This document shows, one piece after another, positions 24,585-33,298 of a stretch of 64,000 nt of DNA. How positions within the stretch are numbered: the first letter of the stretch is position 1; the number at the start of each line of letters is the position of its first letter. The position numbers and the translations under genes are program-made. This DNA comes from an uncultured Candidatus Binatia bacterium (GTDB lineage: Bacteria > Desulfobacterota > Binatia > UBA9968 > JAJDTQ01): contig OY282432.1 in NCBI GenBank assembly GCA_958295985.1, positions 1,736,001-1,800,000 on the forward strand, given 5' to 3'. Under the pieces are notes generated by a model. That model had not been told where the DNA came from. It saw nothing but the letters and a program-made list of their open reading frames with translations, and ran no database searches.

Positions 24585-25916
24585 TCAGCTTACGCCGCGC
24601 ACCGGGATCCCGTACTGTTGAAGGGTGGTCTCCAGCGTCGGACGGCCCAACCGGAGCCGCCCGTCGTTCAGCAGGTAGGAGAACAGGTAACCGGCCCCGA
24701 GCATCAGGATCCCGATCAGGAAGCAGTACATGACGGCCCGGTCGGGGCGGATGTCCTTCAGGTAGCCCACGTAGAGGGGGCCGAAGATGCCTGCCGCGGC
24801 CCACGCGGTGAGCCCCACACCGTAGATTCTGGACATCTTCTCCGTACCGAAAACATCCAGGACGTAGGGCGGCATGGTGGCGAACCCGCCGCCGTAACAG
24901 AGCAGCACGTAGCAGACCAGCACCGAGAACACCCATGGGTTGGTCTCCGTCATGAGAATCCCGAACACCACCATCTGGCTTGCCAGCAGGGTTCTGAAAA
25001 CCTTGACCCGGCCGATGCGGTCCGACAGCGAGCCCCAGAACAGGCGCCCCACGCCGTTGCACACGGAGCTGGCCGCAATGAGCGTGGCTCCGTACTCGGC
25101 CAGTTTCGCAGGCTCGATGGTCGGGTCGGCCAGTCCCCAGACCTCCTGCAGCAGCTCGGACTGGAAGCTGATGATGGAGATGCCGGCCGCGATGTTGAAG
25201 AAGAACACGGTCCACATGATGATGAACTGCCCGGACGTCAAATACGGCAGGGTGGACTCCGGCTCCGCCGCCTTCGCGGGCGCCCGGGATGGCTGAGCGC
25301 CGCCCTGGGCCTGCGCCGGTGTGGGCGGATTGCTCAGCGCCAGGCTGCAAGGAACCAGGACGCAAGCGAATACGATCCCGAGCCACAGGAAGACCAGCGC
25401 CAGATCGCCCTCGGTGCGAACCACCAGAAAAGGCGCCAGGCCCTTGCTCAGAAGCAGCGCGCCCACGCCGAAGCCCATCACGACGATGCCGGTTATCAGG
25501 CCCTTCTGGTCCGGAAACCACTTGACCACGGTCGCCACGGGAGTCACGTAGCCGAGTCCGATGCCCGCGCCGCCGATGACGCCGTAGCCCAGGTAGAAGA
25601 GTGGAAGGGACTCCAGCCACAGCGCCGCACTGGCGATCACGTATCCGCCGGAGAACATGACGCTGCCGGCGAGCGCGAGCCGTCTGGGTCCCAGCCGCCC
25701 CAGCGCCGAGCCCGCCCACGCCGCGGCTGTGCCGAGGCAGAAGATCGCGATGCTGAAGGCCCAGGCCGTCTCGGTATGCGTCCAGCCGGACTGGCGGACC
25801 AGCATGGTCTGAAAGAAGCTCCAGGCGTAGACGGTCCCGAAGCATACCTGCAGCATGGTGCAGAAGAATGCGATGCCGATCCTTCGAATCTCCACCCGCG
25901 GCGCCTCCGTGAACAT
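24585..25916 (-). CDS. OFA-family MFS transporter (oxalate:formate antiporter-like)
   Basis: A 443-aa major-facilitator protein with twelve hydrophobic segments and an OFA-type signature (FGTVYAWSFFQTMLVRQSGW, IGGAGIGLGYVTPVATVVKW, LVCYVLLCYGGGFATMPPY). A hydrophilic loop of about 40 residues rich in Ala and Pro (GGAQPSRAPAKAAEP) separates the halves. ATG 25916 is preferred to an upstream TTG (25931) that would overlap almost to the sensor gene. Probably a monocarboxylate or dicarboxylate carrier. Downstream of the sensor and LIV-type binding protein, with gaps of one to 15 bp, so a single transcript runs 28005 to 23954. Confidence 0.85.
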   Translation of the reverse strand: MFTEAPRVEIRRIGIAFFCTMLQVCFGTVYAWSFFQTMLVRQSGWTHTETAWAFSIAIFCLGTAAAWAGSALGRLGPRRLALAGSVMFSGGYVIASAALWLESLPLFYLGYGVIGGAGIGLGYVTPVATVVKWFPDQKGLITGIVVMGFGVGALLLSKGLAPFLVVRTEGDLALVFLWLGIVFACVLVPCSLALSNPPTPAQAQGGAQPSRAPAKAAEPESTLPYLTSGQFIIMWTVFFFNIAAGISIISFQSELLQEVWGLADPTIEPAKLAEYGATLIAASSVCNGVGRLFWGSLSDRIGRVKVFRTLLASQMVVFGILMTETNPWVFSVLVCYVLLCYGGGFATMPPYVLDVFGTEKMSRIYGVGLTAWAAAGIFGPLYVGYLKDIRPDRAVMYCFLIGILMLGAGYLFSYLLNDGRLRLGRPTLETTLQQYGIPVRGVS

Positions 25917-25931
25917 GCTTGATCCGGGCAA

Positions 25932-26675
25932 CTATCGAGCGCCCTCGGCCGCCGGCGGCGGCCCTTCGGGAACGGATTTCCGTTGCGCCACGTGAACGAG
26001 CAGCCGCGCCAACTCCCCGGCCTCGTCGTCCCGGGCGAGGATCCGCGCATCCCCTACGGCGTTCGGGTCTTCCTCCTTGCTCAGCTTCACGGCGAGAGCC
26101 AGCAGCTCCCCCAACGGCTTGGCGGCCAGGTTGACGAACCAGATGGACGCGAGGATTCCCGCCACGAGCAGGATGGAGATGAGGTACACCTGCTGGCCGA
26201 TGGCTCGCTGGATCTTCAGGCCGACGACCTCCAGATCCATACCCACGTGCACGGTGCCGGCGAAACCGGCCAGGATCGGGCTGCCGACCTCCACGAACTC
26301 GCCCATGCCCGGCAGCGTCCGGTTCACCGCCCTGGTTTGCGCGGGGTCGCTCTTGCGAATGACCTCGGGAATGCCGGGGACGAAGGTGTGGGCCAGGAAC
26401 TCGCCCTTGTCGCTGGTGATGTACACGTACCGGATGCCCTGGATCTCCACGAACTGGTCGATGAGCGACTGGAGCGTGGCCAGGTTTCGGTTCAGCAGGA
26501 TGTCGACGCTGGCGTCCGCGATGGTCTTGGCGATGTTCCGGCTGTTGCTCTCGTACTCCGTCGTCAGATGGGTCTGGACCGTGTAGATGCACAGCGCGGA
26601 CGTGGACAGCACGATCAGGCCGAAGAGCCCGAAAATGCCGAACTGGGTTTTCTGAAAGAGTTTTTTGATCTTCAT
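25932..26675 (-). CDS. Membrane sensor with HAMP-like region but no output domain
   Basis: A 247-aa protein: TM1 about residues 11-33 (GIFGLFGLIVLSTSALCIYT), an extracytoplasmic segment about 34-160 resembling a single Cache/PAS-like sensor (LVEIQGIRYVYI-type strand at QFVEIQGIRYVYITSDKGEF), TM2 about 164-183 (VYLISILLVAGILASIWFVN), and a HAMP-like segment (AAKPLGELLALAVKLSKEED). The chain then ends after a short Pro-rich tail without kinase, cyclase or methyl-accepting domain. It sits one base after the binding-protein gene. It may be a co-receptor or a shortened histidine kinase. Confidence 0.7.
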   Translation of the reverse strand: MKIKKLFQKTQFGIFGLFGLIVLSTSALCIYTVQTHLTTEYESNSRNIAKTIADASVDILLNRNLATLQSLIDQFVEIQGIRYVYITSDKGEFLAHTFVPGIPEVIRKSDPAQTRAVNRTLPGMGEFVEVGSPILAGFAGTVHVGMDLEVVGLKIQRAIGQQVYLISILLVAGILASIWFVNLAAKPLGELLALAVKLSKEEDPNAVGDARILARDDEAGELARLLVHVAQRKSVPEGPPPAAEGAR

Positions 26676-26676
26676 A

Positions 26677-28005
26677 TCACCCGAACTTGGCTTTCCAGTC
26701 GTCCAGGGTGACGAACCGGCCGTCCTCGACGACAGTATAGTAGACCTTCTGCAACCCCTGCCTGCGTTCCGGACCGAAGGACACCGTTTCGTCGATCCCC
26801 AGGTTGAAGTCCCGTATCGAGAAGACCGCCTGCTCCAGTCCGGCCCTGTCCGGTTTGCCCTTCAGGCGCCTGAGGATCTCCACCATCAACTTGGCGTCCA
26901 GGAACCCCTCCAGGCTCACGAAGCTGTGGGGAAACGGCGTGTACGCTTCCTTGACCAGCTCCGCGGGCACCTGGGGGTCGTAACGCGCCATCAGGTCGCG
27001 ATACTCCCCTACCGCGGGAATGGAGGTGTCCTCGTAGCTGGGGACCACCTGCGAGTTCACCAGGAACCGAGTGTAGGAATCGGGGTCGTCACGCCCCTCG
27101 GACAGCAGCTTGAGCAGGTTCTCGCTTCCGACGAATGAAAGGTTGGCGATGGGGACGCGAAGGCCCAGGTCCACGGCGTCACGGGCAAAGCCGGCGCACG
27201 CTGCGTAGGCGCCGACGCAGATCACGGCATCGGGAGAGGCCTGCTTCAGGATCTCAACCTGCGCCCGCATGCTGCCGGTGAACCGCTGACCTCTGCGGTA
27301 CGTGGCCTCGCCGGCAATCTCCGCGCCGTGCTCTTCCAGGGCCGCCCGGACTCCGGCCCACCCGCTCCGGCCATAGGCGTCGGCCTGGTAGAACATGGCG
27401 ATGCGCTTTCGCCCGATGCGGACGAAGTTGTTCACCAGGCCCGCGGTCTCCTGCCGGTAGGACGCCCGCAGGTTGAAGGCAAAGTCGCCGTAAGGGGGCT
27501 CCCGCTGCGGCTGGGCGCCGGTGAAGGGGAAGAAGAGGTAGACCTGCTGATCCTGGAACTTCTTCAGCATGGGCAGCACGCGGGTGACGGTGGGCGTGCC
27601 CACGTAGCCGAAGAGCAGGAAGACCCGGTCCTCCAACATCAGCTTCACGGTGTTCTCGACGCAGGGATCCGGCTGGTACCCGTCGTCGTAGAGCTTCAGG
27701 ACGATCTCGCGGCCGTTGACGCCGCCGTTCTCGTTGACGTGGTTGAAGTAGGACTTGGCGCCGCGATAGAGCTCGGTGCCCAGGCCGCGGGAGGGGCCGG
27801 AGAACGCCGCGGACACCCCCAGGACGATTTCGTTGTCGTTTCGGCTTCCGCCCGTTTCGGCGCCGGCGGCCGCGCTCAAGGAGTGGAGCCAATACGGCGC
27901 CAGCATCGCCGCCAGCCCGGCGCGGACCACCGTCCTGCGCGTCAGGCGCGTGCCTGCAACCTGCTGCGTCCCGTCGTCTCTGACCGTACGACTCTGCGTG
28001 CTCAC
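26677..28005 (-). CDS. LIV-type ABC solute-binding protein with Tat signal
   Basis: A 442-aa class-1 periplasmic-binding-fold protein (Leu/Ile/Val-BP family). The N-terminus carries a twin-arginine signal (LTRRTVVRAGLAAMLAPYWL, residues 20-40), then the mature domain starts NEIVLGVSAAFSGPSRGLGT and continues GAKSYFNHVNENGGVNGREI, LLFGYVGTPTVTRVLPMLKK and IGRKRIAMFYQADAYGRSGW. Neither livHMGF permease nor ATPase genes follow. Instead, the next gene is a membrane sensor, so the protein may feed ligand to that sensor rather than to an ABC importer. Confidence 0.85.
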   Translation of the reverse strand: MSTQSRTVRDDGTQQVAGTRLTRRTVVRAGLAAMLAPYWLHSLSAAAGAETGGSRNDNEIVLGVSAAFSGPSRGLGTELYRGAKSYFNHVNENGGVNGREIVLKLYDDGYQPDPCVENTVKLMLEDRVFLLFGYVGTPTVTRVLPMLKKFQDQQVYLFFPFTGAQPQREPPYGDFAFNLRASYRQETAGLVNNFVRIGRKRIAMFYQADAYGRSGWAGVRAALEEHGAEIAGEATYRRGQRFTGSMRAQVEILKQASPDAVICVGAYAACAGFARDAVDLGLRVPIANLSFVGSENLLKLLSEGRDDPDSYTRFLVNSQVVPSYEDTSIPAVGEYRDLMARYDPQVPAELVKEAYTPFPHSFVSLEGFLDAKLMVEILRRLKGKPDRAGLEQAVFSIRDFNLGIDETVSFGPERRQGLQKVYYTVVEDGRFVTLDDWKAKFG

Positions 28006-28156
28006 GAGCCGCCTCGCTCTCTTGAAAGCGGACCTGACCGGAATCCGGGGTCCGTGTGGAAAGTCAACGTGCGCAGATTAACCCCTATCTCTCTTTGAAT
28101 CAATAGTGGTCCGGGAAGTCTCCGGCTGCGGTCCCGGTTGCGGGGCGCCCCTGAAG

Positions 28157-29062
28157 TCACCGTGCCCTCGGGAGCCCTGACGTTTCGCCCTGGAAGGACC
28201 GCAACAGGTCCAGGGTCTCCCGGTCCTCCTTCAGGTCCTTGCCCTTGGGGGTTTCGAGGCACATGGGCAGGCCGAAGAAGCGCTCGTCGTTCACCAGCAT
28301 GCGGAACGGCTCCAGGTCCAGGTGTCCTTTGCCGATGATCTCGTGGCGGTCCACCCGGCAGTCGAGCTCCTTTTTCGAATCGTTCAGGTGGAAGGCGGCG
28401 AGGAGCTTGATCCCGATGGCATCGTCGAACTCGGTAAAGGTCCGCTCGTAGCCTTCCCGGGTGCGGAGGTCGTACCCCGCGGCGAACGCGTGCTGGGTGT
28501 CGAAGCACACCCGGAGGCGGTCGCCCTCCCTGGCGCTGTCGATGATGTTGCGGATGTGCTCGAACCGGTAGCCCAGGTTGGTGCCCTGGCCGGCGGTGAT
28601 CTCCAGCGCGACGTGGACCTTGAAGCCCGTGCAACGCCGGTGGATCGCGTCCAGGGAACGCGCGATGGTACGCAGGCCCGCTTGCTCGCCCGCTCCGGTG
28701 TGGGCGCCCGGATGGGCGATGAGGCAGGGAATGTCCAGGGCCTCGCACCGCTCCATCTCGTCCACGAAGGCGGTGACGGATTTCTGCCGCAGCTCCCGGT
28801 CGGGCGCGCCGAGGTTCAGCAGGTAGGAGTCGTGGGCCATGACCGTATGGACCCCGCCGGCCTTCCAGGCGTCCCTGAACGTCCGGACACCGTCCTCGCT
28901 CAAGGGCGCCGACGCCCACTGCCGCGAGGATTTGGTGAAGATCTGGATGGCTTCGCAACCCACGCTGTCGCCTGCGTGCAGCGCGTTGTGAACCCCGCCG
29001 GCGATGGACATGTGGGCTCCCAGCAGGGGACGGTCCACGGGCTTCTTCTTTCGCGGCTCCAT
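28157..29062 (-). CDS. nfo: Endonuclease IV (AP endonuclease)
   Basis: A 301-aa TIM-barrel zinc enzyme of base-excision repair that nicks 5' to abasic sites. Family landmarks are LGAHMSIAGGVHNALHAGDS near the N-terminus, QIFTKSSRQWAS, CLIAHPGAHTGAGEQAGLRT, CFDTQHAFAAGYDLRT and AFHLNDSKKELDCRVDRHEI. The HPG, E, D-x-H, DRH and E zinc-ligand blocks are all present. It is divergent from the EVE gene; the 5' ends are about 105 bp apart. Confidence 0.93.
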   Translation of the reverse strand: MEPRKKKPVDRPLLGAHMSIAGGVHNALHAGDSVGCEAIQIFTKSSRQWASAPLSEDGVRTFRDAWKAGGVHTVMAHDSYLLNLGAPDRELRQKSVTAFVDEMERCEALDIPCLIAHPGAHTGAGEQAGLRTIARSLDAIHRRCTGFKVHVALEITAGQGTNLGYRFEHIRNIIDSAREGDRLRVCFDTQHAFAAGYDLRTREGYERTFTEFDDAIGIKLLAAFHLNDSKKELDCRVDRHEIIGKGHLDLEPFRMLVNDERFFGLPMCLETPKGKDLKEDRETLDLLRSFQGETSGLPRAR

Positions 29063-29168
29063 GGATGTCTCTTTATCACAAGGACGCCGTTCACTTCACC
29101 CCCAAGGCATGTTGCCACCCGAGCCGCTTTGCAGTATTTCAAGACACGGACGAACAAGGAGGCCTGCC

Positions 29169-29576
29169 ATGGCAAACTGGTTGCTCAAGACCGAACCCGG
29201 CGTTTATTCCTTTGCCGACCTTCAGCGGGACAAGAAAACCATCTGGGACGGCATCAAGAACAATCTCGCCCTCAAGCACCTCAAGACCGTGAAGAAAGGC
29301 GACCGTTGCATCATCTATCATACCGGCGGGCAGAGAGTCTGCGTCGGCTTGGGCACGGCCACCACCGGCGCCTACCCCGATCCCGAAAAGGACGACCCCA
29401 GGCTGCTGGTGTTCGACATCAAGGCCGGCAAGCCGCTGCCGCGCGAGTTGTCGCTGAACGAGATGAAGCTCAACCCCAGGCTCGAAGGCTTCGACCTGTT
29501 CCGTCTGGGCCGGCTTTCCTTCGTGCCGGTGAGCGATGCCCACTACGACGTCATCATGGAGATGGCTCAGGGCTGA
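29169..29576 (+). CDS. EVE-domain protein
   Basis: A 135-aa single EVE (PUA-like) domain protein: MANWLLKTEPGVYSFADLQR, IKNNLALKHLKTVKKGDRCI, then IYHTGGQRVCVGLGTATTGAYP. EVE proteins bind modified bases in DNA or RNA; bacterial ones are often stand-alone and of unclear role. The start at 29169 has GGAGG nine bases upstream. Followed by the short CMD selenoprotein gene (53-bp gap), and possibly cotranscribed with it. Confidence 0.9.
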   Translation: MANWLLKTEPGVYSFADLQRDKKTIWDGIKNNLALKHLKTVKKGDRCIIYHTGGQRVCVGLGTATTGAYPDPEKDDPRLLVFDIKAGKPLPRELSLNEMKLNPRLEGFDLFRLGRLSFVPVSDAHYDVIMEMAQG

Positions 29577-29629
29577 GGGCTTGCCGGTGTAGCCCCCATG
29601 ACGCTCCCGGCGCCAACAGGAGAGAAACC

Positions 29630-29896
29630 ATGAAGAAGGCAGACTTCCGGCAGTTCTACCGTGACGCCCATGCCGTCGAGTGCCTCAGCGAGCGCGAGAA
29701 GATCTTTCTCGGCCTCGCCGTAGCCATGACGCGAAACTGCGATCCGTGAGTGGACCGGCGCCTTGCGGACGCAAGGAAAGCAGGGCTCAACGAGGAGGAG
29801 CTGGACGCAGCGGTGGACGTCATCGCGGCGGTCGACGCCGGCATCCTGCAGTCCCTCAACCAGCGCATCAAGCAGCGGCAAAAGGAGAGGGGATGA
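29630..29896 (+). CDS. AhpD/CMD-like selenoprotein with in-frame TGA (CxxU)
   Basis: An 88-aa carboxymuconolactone decarboxylase (AhpD-like) protein read through a TGA at 29747-29749 as residue 40. The start has AGGAGA seven bases upstream. Before the TGA: FLGLAVAMTRNCDP. After it the frame continues VDRRLADARKAGLNEEELDA and on to a TGA at 29894-29896. AhpD-type proteins have CxxC at this point (for example REGCEPC...), and here the second Cys is replaced by the UGA codon, giving C37-D-P-U40. A SECIS-type hairpin follows. AhpD-like CxxU proteins are an established bacterial selenoprotein family. If UGA is a true stop, the product would be a 39-aa fragment. Confidence 0.78.
29747..29776 (+). 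promoter_or_regulatory. Bacterial SECIS-like hairpin after UGA
   Basis: Eleven bases after the TGA codon lies a perfect hairpin: CCTTGC (29761-29766), loop GGAC, GCAAGG (29771-29776). The spacing equals that of the minimal SECIS in E. coli fdhF and the apical loop begins GG, the feature needed by SelB. It is inside the coding frame, as bacterial SECIS elements are. Confidence 0.68.
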
Positions 29897-29970
29897 TCCG
29901 GCGCTGCCGGCCGCGTGATTCTTGAAACCCGCCTTTCGAGGTGGTACACGTAACAGGTCTACCCCAGGTT

Positions 29971-30047
29971 GGTCGCATAGCTCAGCTGGTTAGAGCGCTT
30001 GCCTCACATGCAAGAGGTCGCAGGTTCGAGTCCTGCTGCGACCACCA
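29971..30047 (+). tRNA. tRNA-Val (anticodon CAC)
   Basis: A complete cloverleaf. Acceptor GGTCGCA pairs with TGCGACC; D arm GCTC...GAGC; anticodon stem CTTGC/GCAAG around loop CTCACAT with anticodon CAC (30005-30007 region), decoding GUG; T arm GCAGG/CCTGC with TTCGAGT loop. Discriminator A (30044) and CCA (30045-30047) are encoded. No integrase or direct repeat marks it as an attachment site. Confidence 0.95.
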
Positions 30048-30190
30048 TCCATTCGGTAAGGGACACGGAACGTCTTGCCGTCCGGGACTTCGCCAAGTCC
30101 AATGACTTCAACATCGTCACCAGGGGCTCCGATTGCCTGGAGATCCATCGAGGGCGCCACGAGGATGGACGGCGCAACGGAGGACACGCT

Positions 30191-31351
30191 ATGAGTGCAG
30201 ACCTCAAGATGTTTCTGTTGACCGCGGATCATCTGGTCCGGTGTTGCTGGGACGGACGGTCGCGGCAGGTCGAGGTGCTGGACCGCGTGCTGGAGGGCGA
30301 GGTGCTGCGGGAGGTTGCCCGGGACGCGGGGGACCCCAACCGGCTCTACGCCGCCACCAGCACGGAGATGCACGTGAGCGAAGACGGCGGGGAGAGCTGG
30401 AAGTGGATTCCGTCCGGCGGCCTCGACTACCGCGACATCTGGACCATGCAACTGCATCCCACGCGGCCCGAGGAGGTCTACGTGGGGACGCTGCCGGCCG
30501 CGGTGTACGTAAGCGGGGACGGCGGGCGTTCGTTCCGCGAGCTTGCCGCCTTCCGGAGACTTGAGGACTACGCCCGCTGGACCTTTCCCCCGCCGCCCCA
30601 CACGCCGCACATCCGCTGCATCGTACTGGACAGCCGGGTGCCGGACGAGATCGTGGTGGGAGTCGAGGAAGGAGGCGTGGTGCGGAGCCGCGACCGGGGC
30701 GAGACCTGGGAGGACATCAGCGGTCCGCCGAGCGCGGCGGCCTACCCGGAGTTCAACGACCCATCGGGCCGGCTGCCCTACCAGATGGGCGTCCACGAGG
30801 ACGGGCGCGTCTATCGCGACGTGCATTGGGTGCGGCGGGATCCCGCCAGCCTGGTCACGCTGTACGCCACCACCGGCATCGGCACCTACCGCACCGACGA
30901 CGACGGCGTTTCCTGGCGCAAGCTGGAATACGACATGGGACGTTCCTACGCCATTCCCTTCGACATCCATCCCACCGTCCCGGAGCGCATCTTTCTCGGC
31001 GCGGCGGAGAACGGTCCCACCTCCTGGAAGGGTTACCGCACGGTCCGTCCGGGGCCGTACAATACCATTCGCTTCAGCCGCGACACCTCGGAGGAGTTGG
31101 GCGGCGCCAAGTCCGCCATCCTGCGCAGCGACGACCGCGGGGCAACGTGGCGCCGGCTCGAAGGCGGTCTGCCACAGGGCCACGCCCACATGACGAGCTG
31201 CGTGGCGGTGCATCCCGGCGACCCTGACACCGTGGTCATCGGCTATACCGACGGGACCGTGTACGCGAGCCACGACGCCGGCGAGGCATGGGAAAAGCTC
31301 GACCTGCCTGAGTCCAGGCTGTACGGGTTGCGGCTGCTGTCCGATTCCTGA
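30191..31351 (+). CDS. BNR/YVTN-repeat beta-propeller protein (paralogue of 10023-11099)
   Basis: A 386-aa beta-propeller protein with Asp-box repeats: HVSEDGGESWKWIP, YVSGDGGRSFRELA, RSRDRGETWEDISG, YRTDDDGVSWRKLE, LRSDDRGATWRRLE, YASHDAGEAWEKLD. Preferred start is the ATG at 30191, since homology to the propeller begins there; the frame stays open far upstream through the tRNA. No signal peptide. A VPS10/sortilin-like or photosystem-assembly-like propeller fold is the closest general class. Function unknown. Confidence 0.8.
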   Translation: MSADLKMFLLTADHLVRCCWDGRSRQVEVLDRVLEGEVLREVARDAGDPNRLYAATSTEMHVSEDGGESWKWIPSGGLDYRDIWTMQLHPTRPEEVYVGTLPAAVYVSGDGGRSFRELAAFRRLEDYARWTFPPPPHTPHIRCIVLDSRVPDEIVVGVEEGGVVRSRDRGETWEDISGPPSAAAYPEFNDPSGRLPYQMGVHEDGRVYRDVHWVRRDPASLVTLYATTGIGTYRTDDDGVSWRKLEYDMGRSYAIPFDIHPTVPERIFLGAAENGPTSWKGYRTVRPGPYNTIRFSRDTSEELGGAKSAILRSDDRGATWRRLEGGLPQGHAHMTSCVAVHPGDPDTVVIGYTDGTVYASHDAGEAWEKLDLPESRLYGLRLLSDS

Positions 31352-31360
31352 TCCGTGGCC

Positions 31361-31397
31361 GGCGTGTCGGACGGGAGTGTCCCGTCCGACACGCCGC
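31361..31397. terminator. 17-bp perfect palindrome between convergent genes
   Basis: CGGCGTGTCGGACGGGA (31361-31377), loop GTG, exact complement (31381-31397). It sits between the stops of the BNR gene (31351) and the DUF3891 gene (31403). A T-tract is missing, but length and position fit a bidirectional terminator. Confidence 0.65.
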
Positions 31398-31402
31398 CGC
31401 TC

Positions 31403-32248
31403 TCAACTCGAACAGAGCGTGTGGGTGACGGTGATCCGTTCGGCGCGGTAGAACTCGGTGAGGAAATCGTCCGGATCGGCGTAGCGCCGGTTCGGCACCA
31501 GGCGGGCCGGGAAGCTGAACACCAACGGGTCCGCGGCGAACGGGTAGGGGGCGACGACGGCGCGGTGCTCGGCTACGGTGTCGATGTGGAGCCGCACCGG
31601 TTCGGCGCCCTTCCGGCGGGGCACGTCCACGTCGTTCAGGGTGTCGCTGGGCCCGAGCTTCCGCTTTTGGCTGTTCAGGGGATAGCGGTTGCAGACGTAC
31701 TGGGCGAGCTGATCGAACACCTCGATGTACTCGTAGTTGGTCCAGATCTGCTCGTCGGAGGCGTAGTCCCGGAACTCTTCGGATTGGCCCAACTCCGCGG
31801 CCAGCCGTTTCCTCAGCTCCTCCTGATGGTCGACGTACGCGCGCACCCGCGGGTCCGCGGTGCGATCGGGCGGATGGGTGTACTTGCCGTAGCCGGCGTT
31901 CATGAGCGCCACCCCGTGCATGGCCATCAGCATGGCCGCGTAGGGGTCCCGCTGGAGCACGTTGTCCACCGCGTTCTTGTAGAAGTCGAGCCTGAGCTGG
32001 CCGAGGAACTTGAAGCTGCCGTCGTGGTAGTCCATGGGGAAGCCCTTGTCGTTCAGCGTGGACGGCTTCATCTCCCATTCCCACCAGCCGATGTCGTGCT
32101 CCTGGGCCGCCAGCACCACCGACGCATACGGCTCCGGCCGATCGAACTCCTGGTTGCCCCAGTGGGCGGCAAAGAAGCCCGCCACCCGGGAGTGGTCGAA
32201 CTGCAACGCCAGCATCAACTGCGAATCGTTGTAAGGATTGACCATCAT
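31403..32248 (-). CDS. DUF3891 family protein
   Basis: A 281-aa protein of DUF3891: LALQFDHSRVAGFFAAHWGN, VVLAAQEHDIGWWEWEMKPS, DYHDGSFKFLGQLRLDF. The conserved histidines, HD (EHDIGW) and E residues resemble a metal-dependent HD-like helical fold, but no activity is known to me. The MM start has no strong Shine-Dalgarno. It lies just downstream of a TTT receptor gene on the same strand, so possibly in the same transcript. Confidence 0.72.
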   Translation of the reverse strand: MMVNPYNDSQLMLALQFDHSRVAGFFAAHWGNQEFDRPEPYASVVLAAQEHDIGWWEWEMKPSTLNDKGFPMDYHDGSFKFLGQLRLDFYKNAVDNVLQRDPYAAMLMAMHGVALMNAGYGKYTHPPDRTADPRVRAYVDHQEELRKRLAAELGQSEEFRDYASDEQIWTNYEYIEVFDQLAQYVCNRYPLNSQKRKLGPSDTLNDVDVPRRKGAEPVRLHIDTVAEHRAVVAPYPFAADPLVFSFPARLVPNRRYADPDDFLTEFYRAERITVTHTLCSS

Positions 32249-32323
32249 GGCGAATCTTCTCCTGGACCGGTTGACCGGGTATGTGCCCGGCGGACCGTGG
32301 CGACAACGGGTCCCCGTGCGCGG

Positions 32324-33298
32324 CTATTTGCCCTTCAGCGCGTCCAGCATGGCCTGGCGATACTTGGTGTACAGCTCCACGAACACCTTCATGTCGCTGG
32401 CCGCCTTCTTGCCGCTCGCCTCCACCAGCGGGATGCCCGACTGGGCCACGAAGTCCTTGTAGGGCTTGCTGGTCATGGCCTTCAACAGAAGGCTCTCCAG
32501 CTTCTGGGCGCGGTCCGCGGGCAGACCCGGAGGGCCGACCATGGCGCGAAACACCTTCACGATCAGGTTCTCGTAACCGAGCTCGATGGCGGTGGGCGTG
32601 TCCGGGGCGTTCTTGGCCCGGGTCTCCCCGAGGTTGACGATCGGCCGGATCTCGCCCGAGCGGATGTACGGAAGCGTGGACGGGTGATCGATGGGCTGCG
32701 TAAACACGTCGAAGTCGCCTCGAATCAGGCCCGGCAGCGTCTCGCCGGTGCCGCCGTAGCCCGCCACCACGTCAAACGGAATGTTCAGCTCGTTGGCGGC
32801 GAGAAAGGCGTGGATCCAACGCGCGACGCCGATGCCTTCCACGCCCCAGGTCACCCGCTTGGCCTTCTGCAAGTCCTCGATCGTCCGATACGGCGATTGG
32901 CGGCGGACCAGCAACCCCTCCGCCTCCTGTGCGCTCACCACCGCGAGCCAGGTGAACTTGTCGATGTCGTAGCCGACGTTGCTTCGGATCATCTGGGTCC
33001 CCAGCATCCCGTCGGCGTAGATGTGCCCGATGGTGTAGCCATCGGGCTTTGCGCGGTACATGGCCACGGTTCCGGTGATGCCGCCGGCGCCCACGACGTT
33101 CTTGACGATGACGGCAACGCCCTTGGGCAGCATGGGCTTCATGCTGCGGCCCAGAGCCCTGGCGATGGCATCGAACCCGCCTCCGGGCGACGCGTGCACG
33201 AGGATCGTCAGGTCCCGGTCGGGAAACCCGGCGTGAACGGTATGGGCGAAAACGGCAAGGCCGAAGGCGGCAAACACGGCGGCAAGGATCCTCTTCAT
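32324..33298 (-). CDS. TTT solute-binding receptor (TctC/Bug family)
   Basis: A 324-aa periplasmic receptor: Sec signal peptide (residues 1-23, cleavage near AHTVHA-GFP), then LTILVHASPGGGFDAIARAL, GAGGITGTVAMYRAKPDGYT and the C-terminal VGPPGLPADRAQKLESLLLK. Bug-family proteins bind carboxylates for TctAB transporters. The nearest TctAB-type membrane protein in the window is at 43234, about 10 kb away, so pairing is uncertain. Confidence 0.88.
   Translation of the reverse strand: MKRILAAVFAAFGLAVFAHTVHAGFPDRDLTILVHASPGGGFDAIARALGRSMKPMLPKGVAVIVKNVVGAGGITGTVAMYRAKPDGYTIGHIYADGMLGTQMIRSNVGYDIDKFTWLAVVSAQEAEGLLVRRQSPYRTIEDLQKAKRVTWGVEGIGVARWIHAFLAANELNIPFDVVAGYGGTGETLPGLIRGDFDVFTQPIDHPSTLPYIRSGEIRPIVNLGETRAKNAPDTPTAIELGYENLIVKVFRAMVGPPGLPADRAQKLESLLLKAMTSKPYKDFVAQSGIPLVEASGKKAASDMKVFVELYTKYRQAMLDALKGK

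Noticed and set aside
29970-30048. tRNA-Val as integration site of a genomic island
   Set aside because: No integrase, no repeat of the 3' end of the tRNA within the window, and flanking genes look ordinary.
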